Origin: Aquilutibacter rugosus
GTDB taxonomy: Bacteria; Pseudomonadota; Gammaproteobacteria; Xanthomonadales; Xanthomonadaceae
Assembly (NCBI RefSeq): GCF_036541335.1
Contig: NZ_JAZHBO010000002.1
Coordinates: 620,001-684,000 of the forward strand
Direction: 5' to 3'
DNA: 64,000 nt
In this document: one piece after another, positions 8,103-16,008 of the stretch
Position numbering within the stretch: position 1 is the stretch's first letter
Layout: every line of letters begins with the position of its first letter
Program-made: the position numbers and the translations under genes
Notes under the pieces: model-generated
Database searches by the model: none
Told to the model about the DNA's origin: nothing
Seen by the model: the letters and a program-made list of their open reading frames with translations, nothing else

Positions 8103-8237
8103 TCAGTCGGCAATCCAGCGTGCCGCGCGGGCACTGCGAACGCGATCGGAAAACCACTCGGCAGTGACTAGGACGGCACCGAGCAGAACATTGCTCAAGC
8201 GGACTTGCTGGGGATTATGGCGATAGGAAGAATTCAT
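8103..8237 (-). CDS. 44-residue putative membrane-associated microprotein between lexA and recA
   Basis: The frame encodes a 44-residue protein with a hydrophobic stretch LSNVLLGAVLVTAEWF (about residues 14-29) followed by a basic amphipathic tail with five Arg (DRVRSARAARW). GGAGAG lies 8 nt before the ATG, a good ribosome-binding site. It starts 43 bp after the lexA stop and ends 83 bp before recA in the same orientation, so it would be transcribed from the LexA-controlled promoter. I do not recognise a family. By position it could be an SOS-induced membrane peptide, in the way SidA or TisB are in other bacteria, but that is inference; it may also be untranslated spacer. Confidence 0.5.
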   Translation of the reverse strand: MNSSYRHNPQQVRLSNVLLGAVLVTAEWFSDRVRSARAARWIAD

Positions 8238-8280
8238 GCGTGTACTCTCCAATTCAATTTCTGTCTGTAAAAGCGAACTA

Positions 8281-8973
8281 TCAGGCCGCTTGGCCGTTGG
8301 GACGAATCAGGCCGCAATACAAGCCCTCGATCGCGAAATCGGCGTCGACCGGCACCTCGATCGGTTCGTAGTCGGGATTGCGCGGCAGCAGGTAGATGCG
8401 ATCTTTAGTGCGCTTGAGCAACTTGACGGTGATTTCATCCTCGATACGGGCGATGACGATCTGACCGTTACGGGCCTCAGTAGTACGGTGCACGCCGATG
8501 AGGTCGCCGTCGAAGATGCCCTCGTCAATCATGGAGTCGCCTTTGACGCGCAGCAGGTAGTCCGGCATCAGCGAGAACAGCACGCGGTCGAACAGCAGCT
8601 GTTCGTCACTGTGCACATCGGCGCCGATTGGCACGCCGGCAGCAACCCGCCCCAGCACCGGCAGCATCAGGCCGTGGGCCGCCAGGCTGCGCTCAATGGT
8701 GGTGACTACGGGACCGAGGAAATCGGAGTCCACGCTCGTGTCTCGACCCAGCATGGCAAAGCCAGTGGAAGTGACGCGTAGGCCGCGTGCCTTGCCGGGG
8801 ATCTTGTAGACGGCACCTTGGGCCTCGAGCGCCTCTAGGTGGTATTGGGCGGCGCGAACGCCGGCAAAGCCCATAGCTTGGGCAATTTCGGCCTGGCTCG
8901 GCGGGAGACCATCTTGACTGATGCGGTCCGCAACTAGAGCGAGGATCTGCAATTGGGTTTCGGTCGTGTCCAT
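8281..8973 (-). CDS. lexA: LexA repressor, SOS regulator
   Basis: A 230-residue LexA. The N-terminal winged-helix DNA-binding domain includes PPSQAEIAQAMGFAGVRAAQYHLEAL (about 24-49). The Ala112-Gly113 cleavage site sits in RVAAGVPIG, and the Ser147/Lys184 catalytic dyad is in GDSMIDEG and EITVKLLK. It closely matches the LexA of Xanthomonas, longer than the 202-residue E. coli protein because of a longer hinge. RecA filaments trigger self-cleavage and derepress SOS genes. The start MDTTETQLQI aligns with the Xanthomonas start but has no Shine-Dalgarno; the LexA box ends 2 nt upstream, so the mRNA may be leaderless. Confidence 0.97.
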   Translation of the reverse strand: MDTTETQLQILALVADRISQDGLPPSQAEIAQAMGFAGVRAAQYHLEALEAQGAVYKIPGKARGLRVTSTGFAMLGRDTSVDSDFLGPVVTTIERSLAAHGLMLPVLGRVAAGVPIGADVHSDEQLLFDRVLFSLMPDYLLRVKGDSMIDEGIFDGDLIGVHRTTEARNGQIVIARIEDEITVKLLKRTKDRIYLLPRNPDYEPIEVPVDADFAIEGLYCGLIRPNGQAA

Positions 8974-8975
8974 GG

Positions 8976-8994
8976 TTAGTAGTAATACTACTAA
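8976..8994 (-). promoter_or_regulatory. LexA operator (SOS box), perfect 19-bp palindrome
   Basis: TTAGTAGTAATACTACTAA exactly matches the operator described for Xanthomonas LexA (TTAGN6TACTA type). It overlaps a candidate -10 (TATTAC on the minus strand, 8982-8987) with TTGCGT 17 nt further upstream. Bound LexA would block RNA polymerase, giving autoregulation. The divergent side carries only the end of the cinA-type gene. Confidence 0.95.
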
Positions 8995-9033
8995 CTTTTG
9001 ACTAACGCAAGTGTCTCGTGAAAAAAATTTTGC

Positions 9034-9543
9034 CTAGGCCGACAACAGTCGGTGCAGGCCGCGCAGAGCCTGGCTCACAGCCTGGCGACGAACGGCGTCA
9101 CGATCGCCTTCGAAATGGAACATCTCGGCGGTGGTGTAGCTGCCGCGGGATTTCCAGGCGACCCAGACGGTGCCAACGGGCTTGTCCGCAGTGCCCCCGC
9201 CCGGCCCTGCGATACCGGTCACGGCCACGGCCAAGGTACCCCCGCTCCGCGAGATCGCGCCGGAGACCATCTCCATCACGGTTTCGCGCGAGACGGCGCC
9301 ATGGGCCTCCAGCGTTTCGGGACGGACACCGAGCAGCGCCTGTTTCGCCTCGTACGAATAGACCGCCACGCCCGACTCGAACCAGGCCGAGGAACCGGCG
9401 ACATCGGTCAGACATTTAGCAATCCAGCCGGCGGTGCAGCTTTCGGCCGTTACCAGCATGTGGTGTTTGTCACGCGCGAGCTCGCCGATTTGGCGCGAGA
9501 GGGTCTGGAGCTCGTCGTCAGAAGGCGGTGTCGGCATGGTCAT
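9034..9543 (-). CDS. CinA-family nicotinamide-nucleotide amidase (PncC/YgaD type)
   Basis: A 169-residue stand-alone CinA C-terminal domain. It shows LVTAESCTAGWIAKCLTDVAGSSAWF with the catalytic Ser of the SC(T)AG motif, Y-S-Y-EAKQALLGV, and AVTGIAGPGGGTADKPVGTVWVA, all hallmarks of the family. PncC deamidates nicotinamide mononucleotide to nicotinate mononucleotide, recycling NMN made by DNA ligase. It lies 60 bp upstream of lexA in the same direction, and a cinA/recA/lexA neighbourhood is common. Two in-frame ATGs (9543, 9537) are possible; neither has a strong Shine-Dalgarno. Confidence 0.9.
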   Translation of the reverse strand: MTMPTPPSDDELQTLSRQIGELARDKHHMLVTAESCTAGWIAKCLTDVAGSSAWFESGVAVYSYEAKQALLGVRPETLEAHGAVSRETVMEMVSGAISRSGGTLAVAVTGIAGPGGGTADKPVGTVWVAWKSRGSYTTAEMFHFEGDRDAVRRQAVSQALRGLHRLLSA

Positions 9544-9585
9544 CGCTACACTATAGCGGTTCCTTTGCTTGTCCACGAGCGACTT

Positions 9586-9999
9586 ATGAGCGTCACGATT
9601 TATCACAATCCCAAATGCAGCACGTCGCGTAACACGCTGGCTCTGGTGCGTCATCTTGGCGAAGAGCCGACCGTCATCGAATACCTTCATGAGGTGCCCG
9701 ACCCCGCCACGCTCAAGGATCTGGTGGCGCGTGCAGGTCTGCAGGTGCGTGATGTCCTGCGGCGGAAAGAAGCCGTGTATAGCGAGCTGGGGCTGGACGA
9801 TCCTTCGCTCAGTGACGATGAGTTACTGGCCGCGGTGCAGCTGCATCCGATTCTGCTGGAGCGCCCGGTGCTAGTGACCGAACGCGGCGTGCGCTGGTGC
9901 CGCCCGATTGAGACCGCACTGGAGATTCTGCCGCCGATGAGCGAGCCCTTCTGCAAAGAGAACGGGGATCGACTCGTTGCAGATGTTAAGGGAAATTAA
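9586..9999 (+). CDS. arsC: ArsC-family (Spx/ArsC fold) glutaredoxin-coupled reductase, probable arsenate reductase
   Basis: A 137-residue thioredoxin-fold protein. The HNPKCSTSRNTL motif near residues 7-18 holds the catalytic Cys11, and HPILLERPVLVTERGVRWCRP (about 96-116) contains the conserved arginines of the ArsC family. These enzymes reduce arsenate to arsenite with glutaredoxin and GSH. No arsR, arsB or acr3 gene is nearby, so this is an orphan copy, like E. coli YfgD, and its in vivo role may differ. It is divergent from the amidase gene (42-bp gap), and its stop overlaps the stop of the ribbon-helix-helix gene by 3-4 bp. The start has no clear ribosome-binding site. Confidence 0.85.
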   Translation: MSVTIYHNPKCSTSRNTLALVRHLGEEPTVIEYLHEVPDPATLKDLVARAGLQVRDVLRRKEAVYSELGLDDPSLSDDELLAAVQLHPILLERPVLVTERGVRWCRPIETALEILPPMSEPFCKENGDRLVADVKGN

Positions 10000-10205
10000 T
10001 TCCCTCCGTCCCCATTTTTTTTGCGGCCGCGTTTGAGGGTGAGCGGGGGCGCGAGCTTGACGCCCCGGCGCTCGAGGGCCTCGCGTAACAGGACCTCGAT
10101 CTGGGCGTTGACGCTGCGCAGATCCGTCGCGGCACTGCGTTCCAGTGCCGCATGCAGGGACGGATCCAGGCGCAGGGCAAACGCTTTGCGCGCGCTGTCG
10201 TTCAC
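9996..10205 (-). CDS. Arc/CopG-like ribbon-helix-helix DNA-binding protein
   Basis: A 69-residue protein with GTG start. KAFALRLDPSLHAALERSAATDLRSVNAQIEVLLREALERRG fits a ribbon-helix-helix domain: a short beta strand (AFALRLD), helix A, a turn with S-V-N-A-Q-I, then helix B. A basic tail (LKRGRKK) follows. It begins 19 nt after the SPFH gene's stop in the same orientation, so the two are almost certainly co-transcribed. RHH proteins act as dimers of dimers on palindromes, and the one at 11168-11190 upstream of the SPFH gene is a candidate target. It could also be an antitoxin-like protein, but no toxin is adjacent. Confidence 0.8.
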   Translation of the reverse strand: MNDSARKAFALRLDPSLHAALERSAATDLRSVNAQIEVLLREALERRGVKLAPPLTLKRGRKKNGDGGN

Positions 10206-10224
10206 GGCAGTGACTGCCTGACCA

Positions 10225-11136
10225 TTACTGGTACAGCGAACCGGCGTTGACGATCGGCTGCGTGTCGCGCTCGCCGCACAGCACCACCATCAGGTTGGAG
10301 ACCATGGCGGCGCGGCGCTCGTCGTCGAGTTCGACGACATTCTTGGCCGACAGTTGTTCCAGGGCCATTTCGACCATGCCGACCGCGCCCTCGACCAGGG
10401 TGTGGCGGGCCGCGACGACGGCTTGCGCCTGCTGGCGGCGGAGCATCGCACCGGCGATTTCCTGTGCGTAGGCCAAGTGCGTCAGGCGGGTTTCGTCAAT
10501 GATGACACCGGCGGCGCGCACGCGTTCCTGCAGTTCGGCGGCCATTTCGTTGGCGACGTGATCGCCGTCGCCGCGAAGGGTCAGCTCATCGTGGTCGAAA
10601 TCATCGTAGGGATACTTGGACCCGATGGCGCGCACGGCCGATTCGATCTGGATGTTGACGAACTCGCGGTAGTCATCCACGTCGAACAGTGCCTGTGCGG
10701 TGTCGTCGACGCGCCAGACGACGTTAGCCGCGATTTCGACGGGGTTGCCGCGCTTGTCGTTGACCTTGAGACGCTCAGACGTCACGTTGTGAATGCGTAC
10801 CGAGATCTTGCGCTTGGACAGCCACGGCCAAGTCCAGCGCAGACCGGTGTTGCGGTCAGTACCCTGATAGGCACCAAACAGCTGGATCGCTGCCGCCTGG
10901 TTGGGCTGCAGCAGGAAGAAGCCCTTGGCGATCAACGCCACAAGGACTGGCCCCAGGATGCGCGGCACAACCTGAGCCAATGAAGGATCACCGTCGAACT
11001 GGGACAGACTGACGATGCCATAGATACTGGCCGCTGCCACGGCTAACAGCACGACCAGCAGAATGTAGCCGCTGAAAGTCCGTGCCGGCGTTTCGCGGTT
11101 CAGCACCAGGCGGTTGTCACGTGGTTTGGATTCCAT
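10225..11136 (-). CDS. SPFH/Band-7 domain inner-membrane protein
   Basis: A 303-residue protein with two N-terminal membrane segments (about 22-45 and 60-80), then an SPFH domain starting QPNQAAAIQLFGAYQGTDRNTGLRWTWPWLSKRKISVRIHNV and including the NPVEIAANVVWRVDDTAQALFDVDDYREFV core. A charged helical region (RQQAQAVVAARHTLVEGAVGMVEMALEQL) probably mediates oligomerisation. The family relates to stomatin and flotillin and scaffolds membrane microdomains or proteases. The ATG at MESKPRD was chosen because AAGGAG lies 9 nt upstream. It is paired with the downstream ribbon-helix-helix gene. No NfeD partner is adjacent, so it is not the usual SPFH/NfeD pair. Confidence 0.9.
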   Translation of the reverse strand: MESKPRDNRLVLNRETPARTFSGYILLVVLLAVAAASIYGIVSLSQFDGDPSLAQVVPRILGPVLVALIAKGFFLLQPNQAAAIQLFGAYQGTDRNTGLRWTWPWLSKRKISVRIHNVTSERLKVNDKRGNPVEIAANVVWRVDDTAQALFDVDDYREFVNIQIESAVRAIGSKYPYDDFDHDELTLRGDGDHVANEMAAELQERVRAAGVIIDETRLTHLAYAQEIAGAMLRRQQAQAVVAARHTLVEGAVGMVEMALEQLSAKNVVELDDERRAAMVSNLMVVLCGERDTQPIVNAGSLYQ

Positions 11137-11167
11137 CTGTTGCGCTCCTTCACAAGGGGTGTAAATT

Positions 11168-11190
11168 GATGATATCACTTTTATATCATC
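11168..11190 (-). promoter_or_regulatory. Palindromic candidate operator/promoter of the SPFH-RHH operon
   Basis: Perfect 8-bp arms GATGATAT and ATATCATC are separated by 7 nt, 31 nt before the SPFH start. On the minus strand the repeat includes TATAAA, a possible -10, so a bound repressor would block initiation. The AT-rich palindrome stands out in GC-rich surroundings. Binding by the operon's own RHH protein is an inference. Confidence 0.5.
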
Positions 11191-11235
11191 TCACCCTGCC
11201 GCCGCGAAAAAAAACACACCAGCCCGCCCGCCGCC

Positions 11236-11269
11236 AAAAAAAACACACCCGACGGATGCCGGGTGTGTT
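11236..11269 (-). terminator. Intrinsic terminator of the old-yellow-enzyme gene
   Basis: The 10-bp stem AACACACCCG/CGGGTGTGTT with an 8-nt loop is followed by an uninterrupted run of T on the minus strand, about 65 bp after the gene's stop. Confidence 0.9.
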
Positions 11270-11336
11270 GGGTGGTAGCTATTCCCAAATGGATTCGAAG
11301 CGGCTGCGGGCGCGTGGCCGAATCAGTCTGCCGCGC

Positions 11337-12416
11337 TTAGTCCATCGGCGGGTAGTCGATATACCCTTCGGCGCCCTGGCCGTACAAAGTTGCCGGGTTG
11401 AAGTTGACCAGTTCAGCCCCCGTACGCAGACGTTCGACCAGATCCGGGTTGCCGATAAAGGGACGACCGAAAGCAATCAGGTCGGCCGTGCCGGCGTCCA
11501 GATGCTCGTTGGCCATCTCCAGTGTGTAACCGTTGTTGGCCATGTAGGTGTTCTTGAACTTGCTGCGCAGGGCATCGAAGTCAAACGGTGCGACGTCGCG
11601 CGGACCGCCGGTGGCGCCTTCGACGACGTGCAGATAGACCAGGTTCAAGTCGCTCAGCTTTTCAACGATGTAATTGAACTGGGCTTGCGGATCGCCGGTG
11701 GAAACACCGTTGGCCGGCGAGACCGGCGAGATGCGGATACCGGTGCGTTCGGCGCCGATTTCGTTGACGATGGCTTCGGCCACTTCGAGCATCAGGCGCG
11801 CGCGGTTTTCGATCGAGCCGCCGTAGGCATCGGTACGCACGTTGGCGCCATCCTTTGCGAACTGATCCAGCAGGTAGCCGTTGGCACCGTGAATTTCGAC
11901 ACCATCAAAACCGGCCGCAATTGCATTGGCTGCCGCCTGGCGGAAGTCATTGATGATGCCCGGCAGTTCATCGAGTTCGAGTGCGCGCGGCTCGGACACA
12001 TCAACGAACGTGTTGTTGACATAGGTCTTTGCCTCGGCCCTGATGGCCGATGGCGCCACCGGGGCACCACCTTGCGGCTGCAGGTCCACGTGCGAGATGC
12101 GGCCGACGTGCCACAGTTGCAGAAAGATCCTGCCGCCCTTGGCGTGCACGGCATCGGTGACTTCGCGCCAGCCGTCAATCTGTGCCTGAGTGTAGATGCC
12201 AGGGGTGTCCTGATAGCCCTGGCCCTGCTGCGAGATCTGCGTGGCTTCGGCGATGATCAGACCGGCGCCGGCACGTTGGCTGTAATACTCGGCAGCGAAT
12301 TCGCTGGGAACGAAGCCTTTGCCGGCACGGTTGCGGGTCAGAGGGGCCATCACGACGCGATTGGACAGCGTGATGTCACCGAGGGTATAGGGTTCAAACA
12401 GTTTTGAAGCGGTCAT
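11337..12416 (-). CDS. Alkene reductase of the old yellow enzyme family (NemA-like)
   Basis: A 359-residue FMN-dependent TIM-barrel reductase that uses NADPH to reduce activated C=C bonds in enones, maleimides and nitro compounds. Visible features are LFEPYTLGDITLSNRVVMAPLTRNRA at the N-terminus, LQLWHVGRISH (about 100-110), the substrate-binding pair in EIHGANGYLLDQF (His/Asn), and GRPFIGNPDLVERL at the phosphate-binding C-terminal strand. It matches the NemA/xenobiotic reductase group in length. The ATG at MTASKLF follows GGGAA by about 7 nt. No TetR-type regulator (nemR) is adjacent. Confidence 0.93.
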   Translation of the reverse strand: MTASKLFEPYTLGDITLSNRVVMAPLTRNRAGKGFVPSEFAAEYYSQRAGAGLIIAEATQISQQGQGYQDTPGIYTQAQIDGWREVTDAVHAKGGRIFLQLWHVGRISHVDLQPQGGAPVAPSAIRAEAKTYVNNTFVDVSEPRALELDELPGIINDFRQAAANAIAAGFDGVEIHGANGYLLDQFAKDGANVRTDAYGGSIENRARLMLEVAEAIVNEIGAERTGIRISPVSPANGVSTGDPQAQFNYIVEKLSDLNLVYLHVVEGATGGPRDVAPFDFDALRSKFKNTYMANNGYTLEMANEHLDAGTADLIAFGRPFIGNPDLVERLRTGAELVNFNPATLYGQGAEGYIDYPPMD

Positions 12417-12548
12417 GCGTTGTTCCCATAGCGGGGATTGAGTACTGAAAGAACTGGGGCGCTCCCGGCGCACATTCAAGTGCCCTACCCTGTGCATACG
12501 ATCGTCATGCATCAGAACGCAAGCCTAGCCCGTCACTGAGACGCAAGA

Positions 12549-12572
12549 AGGCCCCGACGAGTGCCGGGGCCT
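12549..12572 (-). terminator. Terminator-like hairpin after the small stress-type protein gene
   Basis: Stem AGGCCCCG/CGGGGCCT with an 8-nt loop, about 40 bp past the stop of the minus-strand gene. The following minus-strand bases (TCTTGCG) are only modestly T-rich. Confidence 0.55.
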
Positions 12573-12612
12573 GTTCGAGCAACAGATGACGCTACAGTAG
12601 TACCGCTAGCGC

Positions 12613-12945
12613 TTAGCGGCCGTCGTTATCGGCATCGCCCGGCATTGCCCTTTCGAGACGATCCCAACCGGCACGAACGGCATCCTTGGCTTGTTCCCAG
12701 GCCATGCGGCTTTCACCCTTGGCCTTGTCCCAACCCTGTTCCAGTTCGCTCTTCACTTCTTCCCACTTGCGACCGGTTGCTGACGCATACTGGTCATAAC
12801 CGTACTTATAGGCCGGCTCGTAGTCTTGCCAGGATTGGCCGTCACGGTAATACGGGGCCTTTTCGTACGACTGCTGGAACTCCTGCTGATAGCGATCGTA
12901 AGGGATGCTGGCGTTTGCGCGAGCTTCTTCGAGACGCTGATTCAT
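12613..12945 (-). CDS. Small hydrophilic, aromatic-rich stress-type protein of unknown function
   Basis: A 110-residue acidic protein without signal peptide or membrane segments. The central YEPAYKYGYDQYASATGRKWEEVKSELEQGW and C-terminal AWEQAKDAVRAGWDRL match a motif I know from the C-terminal part of YsnF-like and Deinococcus general-stress proteins (aromatic YEPAYRYG... then W-x-FKDAVR-x-GW). No enzymatic residues are evident. AGGAGA precedes the ATG. It has its own terminator and a long upstream gap. A role in stress is only suggested by these resemblances. Confidence 0.75.
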   Translation of the reverse strand: MNQRLEEARANASIPYDRYQQEFQQSYEKAPYYRDGQSWQDYEPAYKYGYDQYASATGRKWEEVKSELEQGWDKAKGESRMAWEQAKDAVRAGWDRLERAMPGDADNDGR

Positions 12946-13288
12946 GTGAATTCTCCTGTTCGGTGGTTTTATTTCGAATTGCCCTAAGGCATAGCCAGTG
13001 TCTCCCGCGCCCCTGTAAGGAACTGTTCAAAACACGCAGGCGAACGTATACAGTCGCTTTACATCCGCCACAAAACCCCTGAAAACAAGGGCTTTTCTGC
13101 ACCCAAACCGTTCGAAGCGCAATCAGCGGGCGTTCAGATCCGCAGCCAATTGCTGTAAATGTTCCCCTTGCTCTTCGACTTTCCGGTGCGCAACGGAATC
13201 TCGACGGAAGGTGCCGGTCAGGCGATACTTGCAGTATCCGGTTCGCCGCCGCGCTCCAGCCGGTGATCCCACCGTTTTTGAGTCCGCA
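12946..13288. other. Intergenic region upstream of mutS and the stress-type gene
   Basis: This 343-bp divergent gap has no gene I can support. It must hold the promoters for the two flanking genes. A weak minus-strand frame ending at 13123 (last residues VEEQGEHLQQLAADLNAR) reads like protein, but it has no convincing start or ribosome-binding site. Confidence 0.5.
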
Positions 13289-15937
13289 ATGCACGAATCC
13301 GAGTCCACTTCGCCCGCTGAAACCGCAACGAGCCGCGCCAAAACAGGCGCTGCCACCGGAACGCCTGAGCATACCCCGCTCATGAAGCAGTTCTTTGCGG
13401 CCAAGGCGGACCATCCCGATGTGCTGGTGTTCTTTCGCATGGGCGACTTCTACGAATTGTTCTATGACGACGCGCGCAAGGCGGCCAAACTCCTCGATAT
13501 TACGCTGACACAGCGCGGGTCCTCGGCGGGAGCGCCGATTCCGATGGCCGGTGTTCCGTACCACGCTGCCGAAGGCTATCTGGCGCGGCTGGTGGCCCTG
13601 GGTGAATCCGTGGCCATATGCGAACAGATTGGTGATCCCGCCCAGTCGAAAGGACTGGTCGAGCGCAAAGTCGTGCGGATCGTGACACCGGGCACCGTCA
13701 CCGACGAGGCCCTGCTCCCCGACCGTCGTGACAACTTGCTGCTGGCGATCTCGCGCGGCAAACAGGGCTACGGTCTGGCCTGGGCCGAACTGTCGGCCGG
13801 ACGGTTTCTGGCCGCCGAGGTCGCAGGGACCGATCAGCTCGAGACCGAGCTGGCACGCCTGCAACCCGCCGAACTGTTGATTCCCGATGACGGCGACTGG
13901 CCCGAATGGTTGACCGCGCAGCGCGGCGCCCGTTTGCGCGCGCCGTGGCTATTTGACAGCGATAGCGGTCGCGGACAGATCGAACGCTTCTTTGGCCTGC
14001 ATGACTTGCAGCCGTTCGGTCTGCAGGACAAGCCCTTGGCGATCGGTGCGGCGGCCGGTCTGCTCGCCTATCTGCAGGAGACGCAAAAACAGAGCCTGCC
14101 GCACTTGCGTTCGATCGTGGTGGAAACGGGCGACGATGCCATCGCCATGAATGCGGCAACGCGTCGGCATCTGGAACTGGACACGCGCGCCGATGGCGAA
14201 GTGCGCCACACCCTTCTCGGCATTCTCGATCGCACGCGCTCGCCGATGGGGGCACGCATGTTGCGTCGGTGGTTGCATCGCCCCTTGCGCGATCAGTCCA
14301 CGGTGCGGCAACGCACACAGGCGGTCCAAGCCCTGCTCGATGCCAACGCTCCGGAATCGCTACGCTCACCGCTGAGCGGTTTGGGCGACGTGGAACGCAT
14401 CCTGTCGCGCATTGCCCTTCGTTCTGCACGGCCTAAAGACCTGACGACGCTACGCGATGCCTTGCACACCCTGCCCGAGCTGGCTACCGCGCTGCAGGGA
14501 ATCGACTCGCCGCGCCTGCAGGCACTACGCGCTCCATTAGATGGCCAACACGCCGAACTCGCTGCGCATTTGCAGGCTGCGTTGGTACCCATCGCCCCGT
14601 TGACGGTCCGCGATGGAGGCGTCTTCGCCGATGGTTTTGATGCCGAGCTCGATGAGCTCAAGATGCTGTCGTCGAATGCGGATCAGTTTCTGGTCGATCT
14701 CGAAGTGCGCGAACGCGAGCAGTCCGGAATTTCCGGTCTCAAGGTTGGCTATAACCGGGTGCACGGCTACTACATCGAAATCACCAAGGCGCAGGCGGTG
14801 GGTGCGACGATTCCGGTGCATTACACGCGGCGCCAGACGCTGGCCAATGCCGAGCGCTACATTACCGAAGAACTTAAATCGTTCGAAGACAAGGTCCTCT
14901 CGGCACGTGAGCGGGCCCTGAGTCGCGAGAAGTTTCTGTACGAGCAGTTGCTGGATCGGCTGCAGGTGGAGCTGGATGCCTTGCGCGAGTGCGCGTTGGC
15001 CCTGGCCGAGCTCGATGTGCTCGGCACGTTTGCGACAGTGGCCGAGGCCAATGACTGGCGTGCGGCGCAATTGCGCGACGAACCCGGACTGCAGATTGTG
15101 GCCGGCCGTCACCCGGTGGTCGAGGCCGTGCGCGACGAACCCTTCGAACCGAACGATCTGGTCCTTGGCGATGACGAGGCGCAGTTGCAGCGCCGTCTGC
15201 TGATCATTACCGGTCCGAATATGGGTGGTAAATCGACCTTTATGCGGCAGAACGCCCTGATTGTGCTGTTGGCGCATATCGGCAGTTTCGTGCCGGCAAC
15301 GCAGGCGGTCATCGGCCCCATCGACCGTATCCTGACGCGGATCGGCGCCGGCGATGACTTGGCCAAGGGCCAGTCCACCTTCATGGTAGAGATGTCGGAA
15401 ACGGCGTACATCCTGCACCATGCCACCGATCAGTCCCTGGTGCTGATGGATGAGATTGGCCGCGGCACTTCAACCTACGACGGCCTGGCACTGGCCGAAG
15501 CGAGCGCCCTGCATCTGGCCCAGCACAATCGGGCCTACACGCTGTTCGCAACCCACTATTTTGAGCTGACGACCTTAGCCAACGACGTGCCCGGTGTCGC
15601 CAACGTGCACTTGGACGCCGTGGAACATGGCGACGGACTCGTGTTCATGCATGCCGTCAAGGAAGGCCCTGCCTCGCGCTCATACGGTCTGCAGGTGGCA
15701 GCGCTCGCCGGCCTGCCGAAGACCGTGCTGGCCGCCGCACGCGGTCGCCTGGCCGAGCTGGAATCGGCGCCTTCGTCCACGGCTCCACTGACTCCGATGC
15801 AACTCGATGCGCCGCGACAGTTCGGCCTGTTCGAGGCCGAAGATGCCCTGCGCAAGGCCATGCGCAGTCTGGATCCCGACGAGCTGACACCCAAGCAAGC
15901 GCTCGAAGCTCTCTACAGGCTGAAGAGTCTCAGCTGA
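13289..15937 (+). CDS. mutS: DNA mismatch repair protein MutS
   Basis: An 882-residue MutS that recognises mismatches and recruits MutL. The mismatch-binding F-x-E is in FRMGDFYELFYDDA (about residues 48-61). The lever/clamp region follows, and the ATPase begins with Walker A TGPNMGGKST at about 641-650, then STFMVEMSETA, DEIGRGTSTYDG and the ATHYFEL segment. The C-terminus ends with the usual tetramerisation helices (DPDELTPKQALEALYRLKSL). The N-terminus is about 20 residues longer than in E. coli; an internal ATG at MKQFFAAK is an alternative. It is monocistronic here. Confidence 0.97.
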   Translation: MHESESTSPAETATSRAKTGAATGTPEHTPLMKQFFAAKADHPDVLVFFRMGDFYELFYDDARKAAKLLDITLTQRGSSAGAPIPMAGVPYHAAEGYLARLVALGESVAICEQIGDPAQSKGLVERKVVRIVTPGTVTDEALLPDRRDNLLLAISRGKQGYGLAWAELSAGRFLAAEVAGTDQLETELARLQPAELLIPDDGDWPEWLTAQRGARLRAPWLFDSDSGRGQIERFFGLHDLQPFGLQDKPLAIGAAAGLLAYLQETQKQSLPHLRSIVVETGDDAIAMNAATRRHLELDTRADGEVRHTLLGILDRTRSPMGARMLRRWLHRPLRDQSTVRQRTQAVQALLDANAPESLRSPLSGLGDVERILSRIALRSARPKDLTTLRDALHTLPELATALQGIDSPRLQALRAPLDGQHAELAAHLQAALVPIAPLTVRDGGVFADGFDAELDELKMLSSNADQFLVDLEVREREQSGISGLKVGYNRVHGYYIEITKAQAVGATIPVHYTRRQTLANAERYITEELKSFEDKVLSARERALSREKFLYEQLLDRLQVELDALRECALALAELDVLGTFATVAEANDWRAAQLRDEPGLQIVAGRHPVVEAVRDEPFEPNDLVLGDDEAQLQRRLLIITGPNMGGKSTFMRQNALIVLLAHIGSFVPATQAVIGPIDRILTRIGAGDDLAKGQSTFMVEMSETAYILHHATDQSLVLMDEIGRGTSTYDGLALAEASALHLAQHNRAYTLFATHYFELTTLANDVPGVANVHLDAVEHGDGLVFMHAVKEGPASRSYGLQVAALAGLPKTVLAAARGRLAELESAPSSTAPLTPMQLDAPRQFGLFEAEDALRKAMRSLDPDELTPKQALEALYRLKSLS

Positions 15938-16008
15938 TCTTGGTGCCGTTTTAACGAATTGCATGCGACGATGGTGTCTGTCTTTCAACTCGCAAAGGAT
16001 GCCATTCC

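Noticed and set aside
13123..13275. Minus-strand frame ending VEEQGEHLQQLAADLNAR in the mutS upstream gap
   Set aside because: It reads like protein at its end but has no credible start, no ribosome-binding site and no family I recognise; its upstream part overlaps the mutS coding start.
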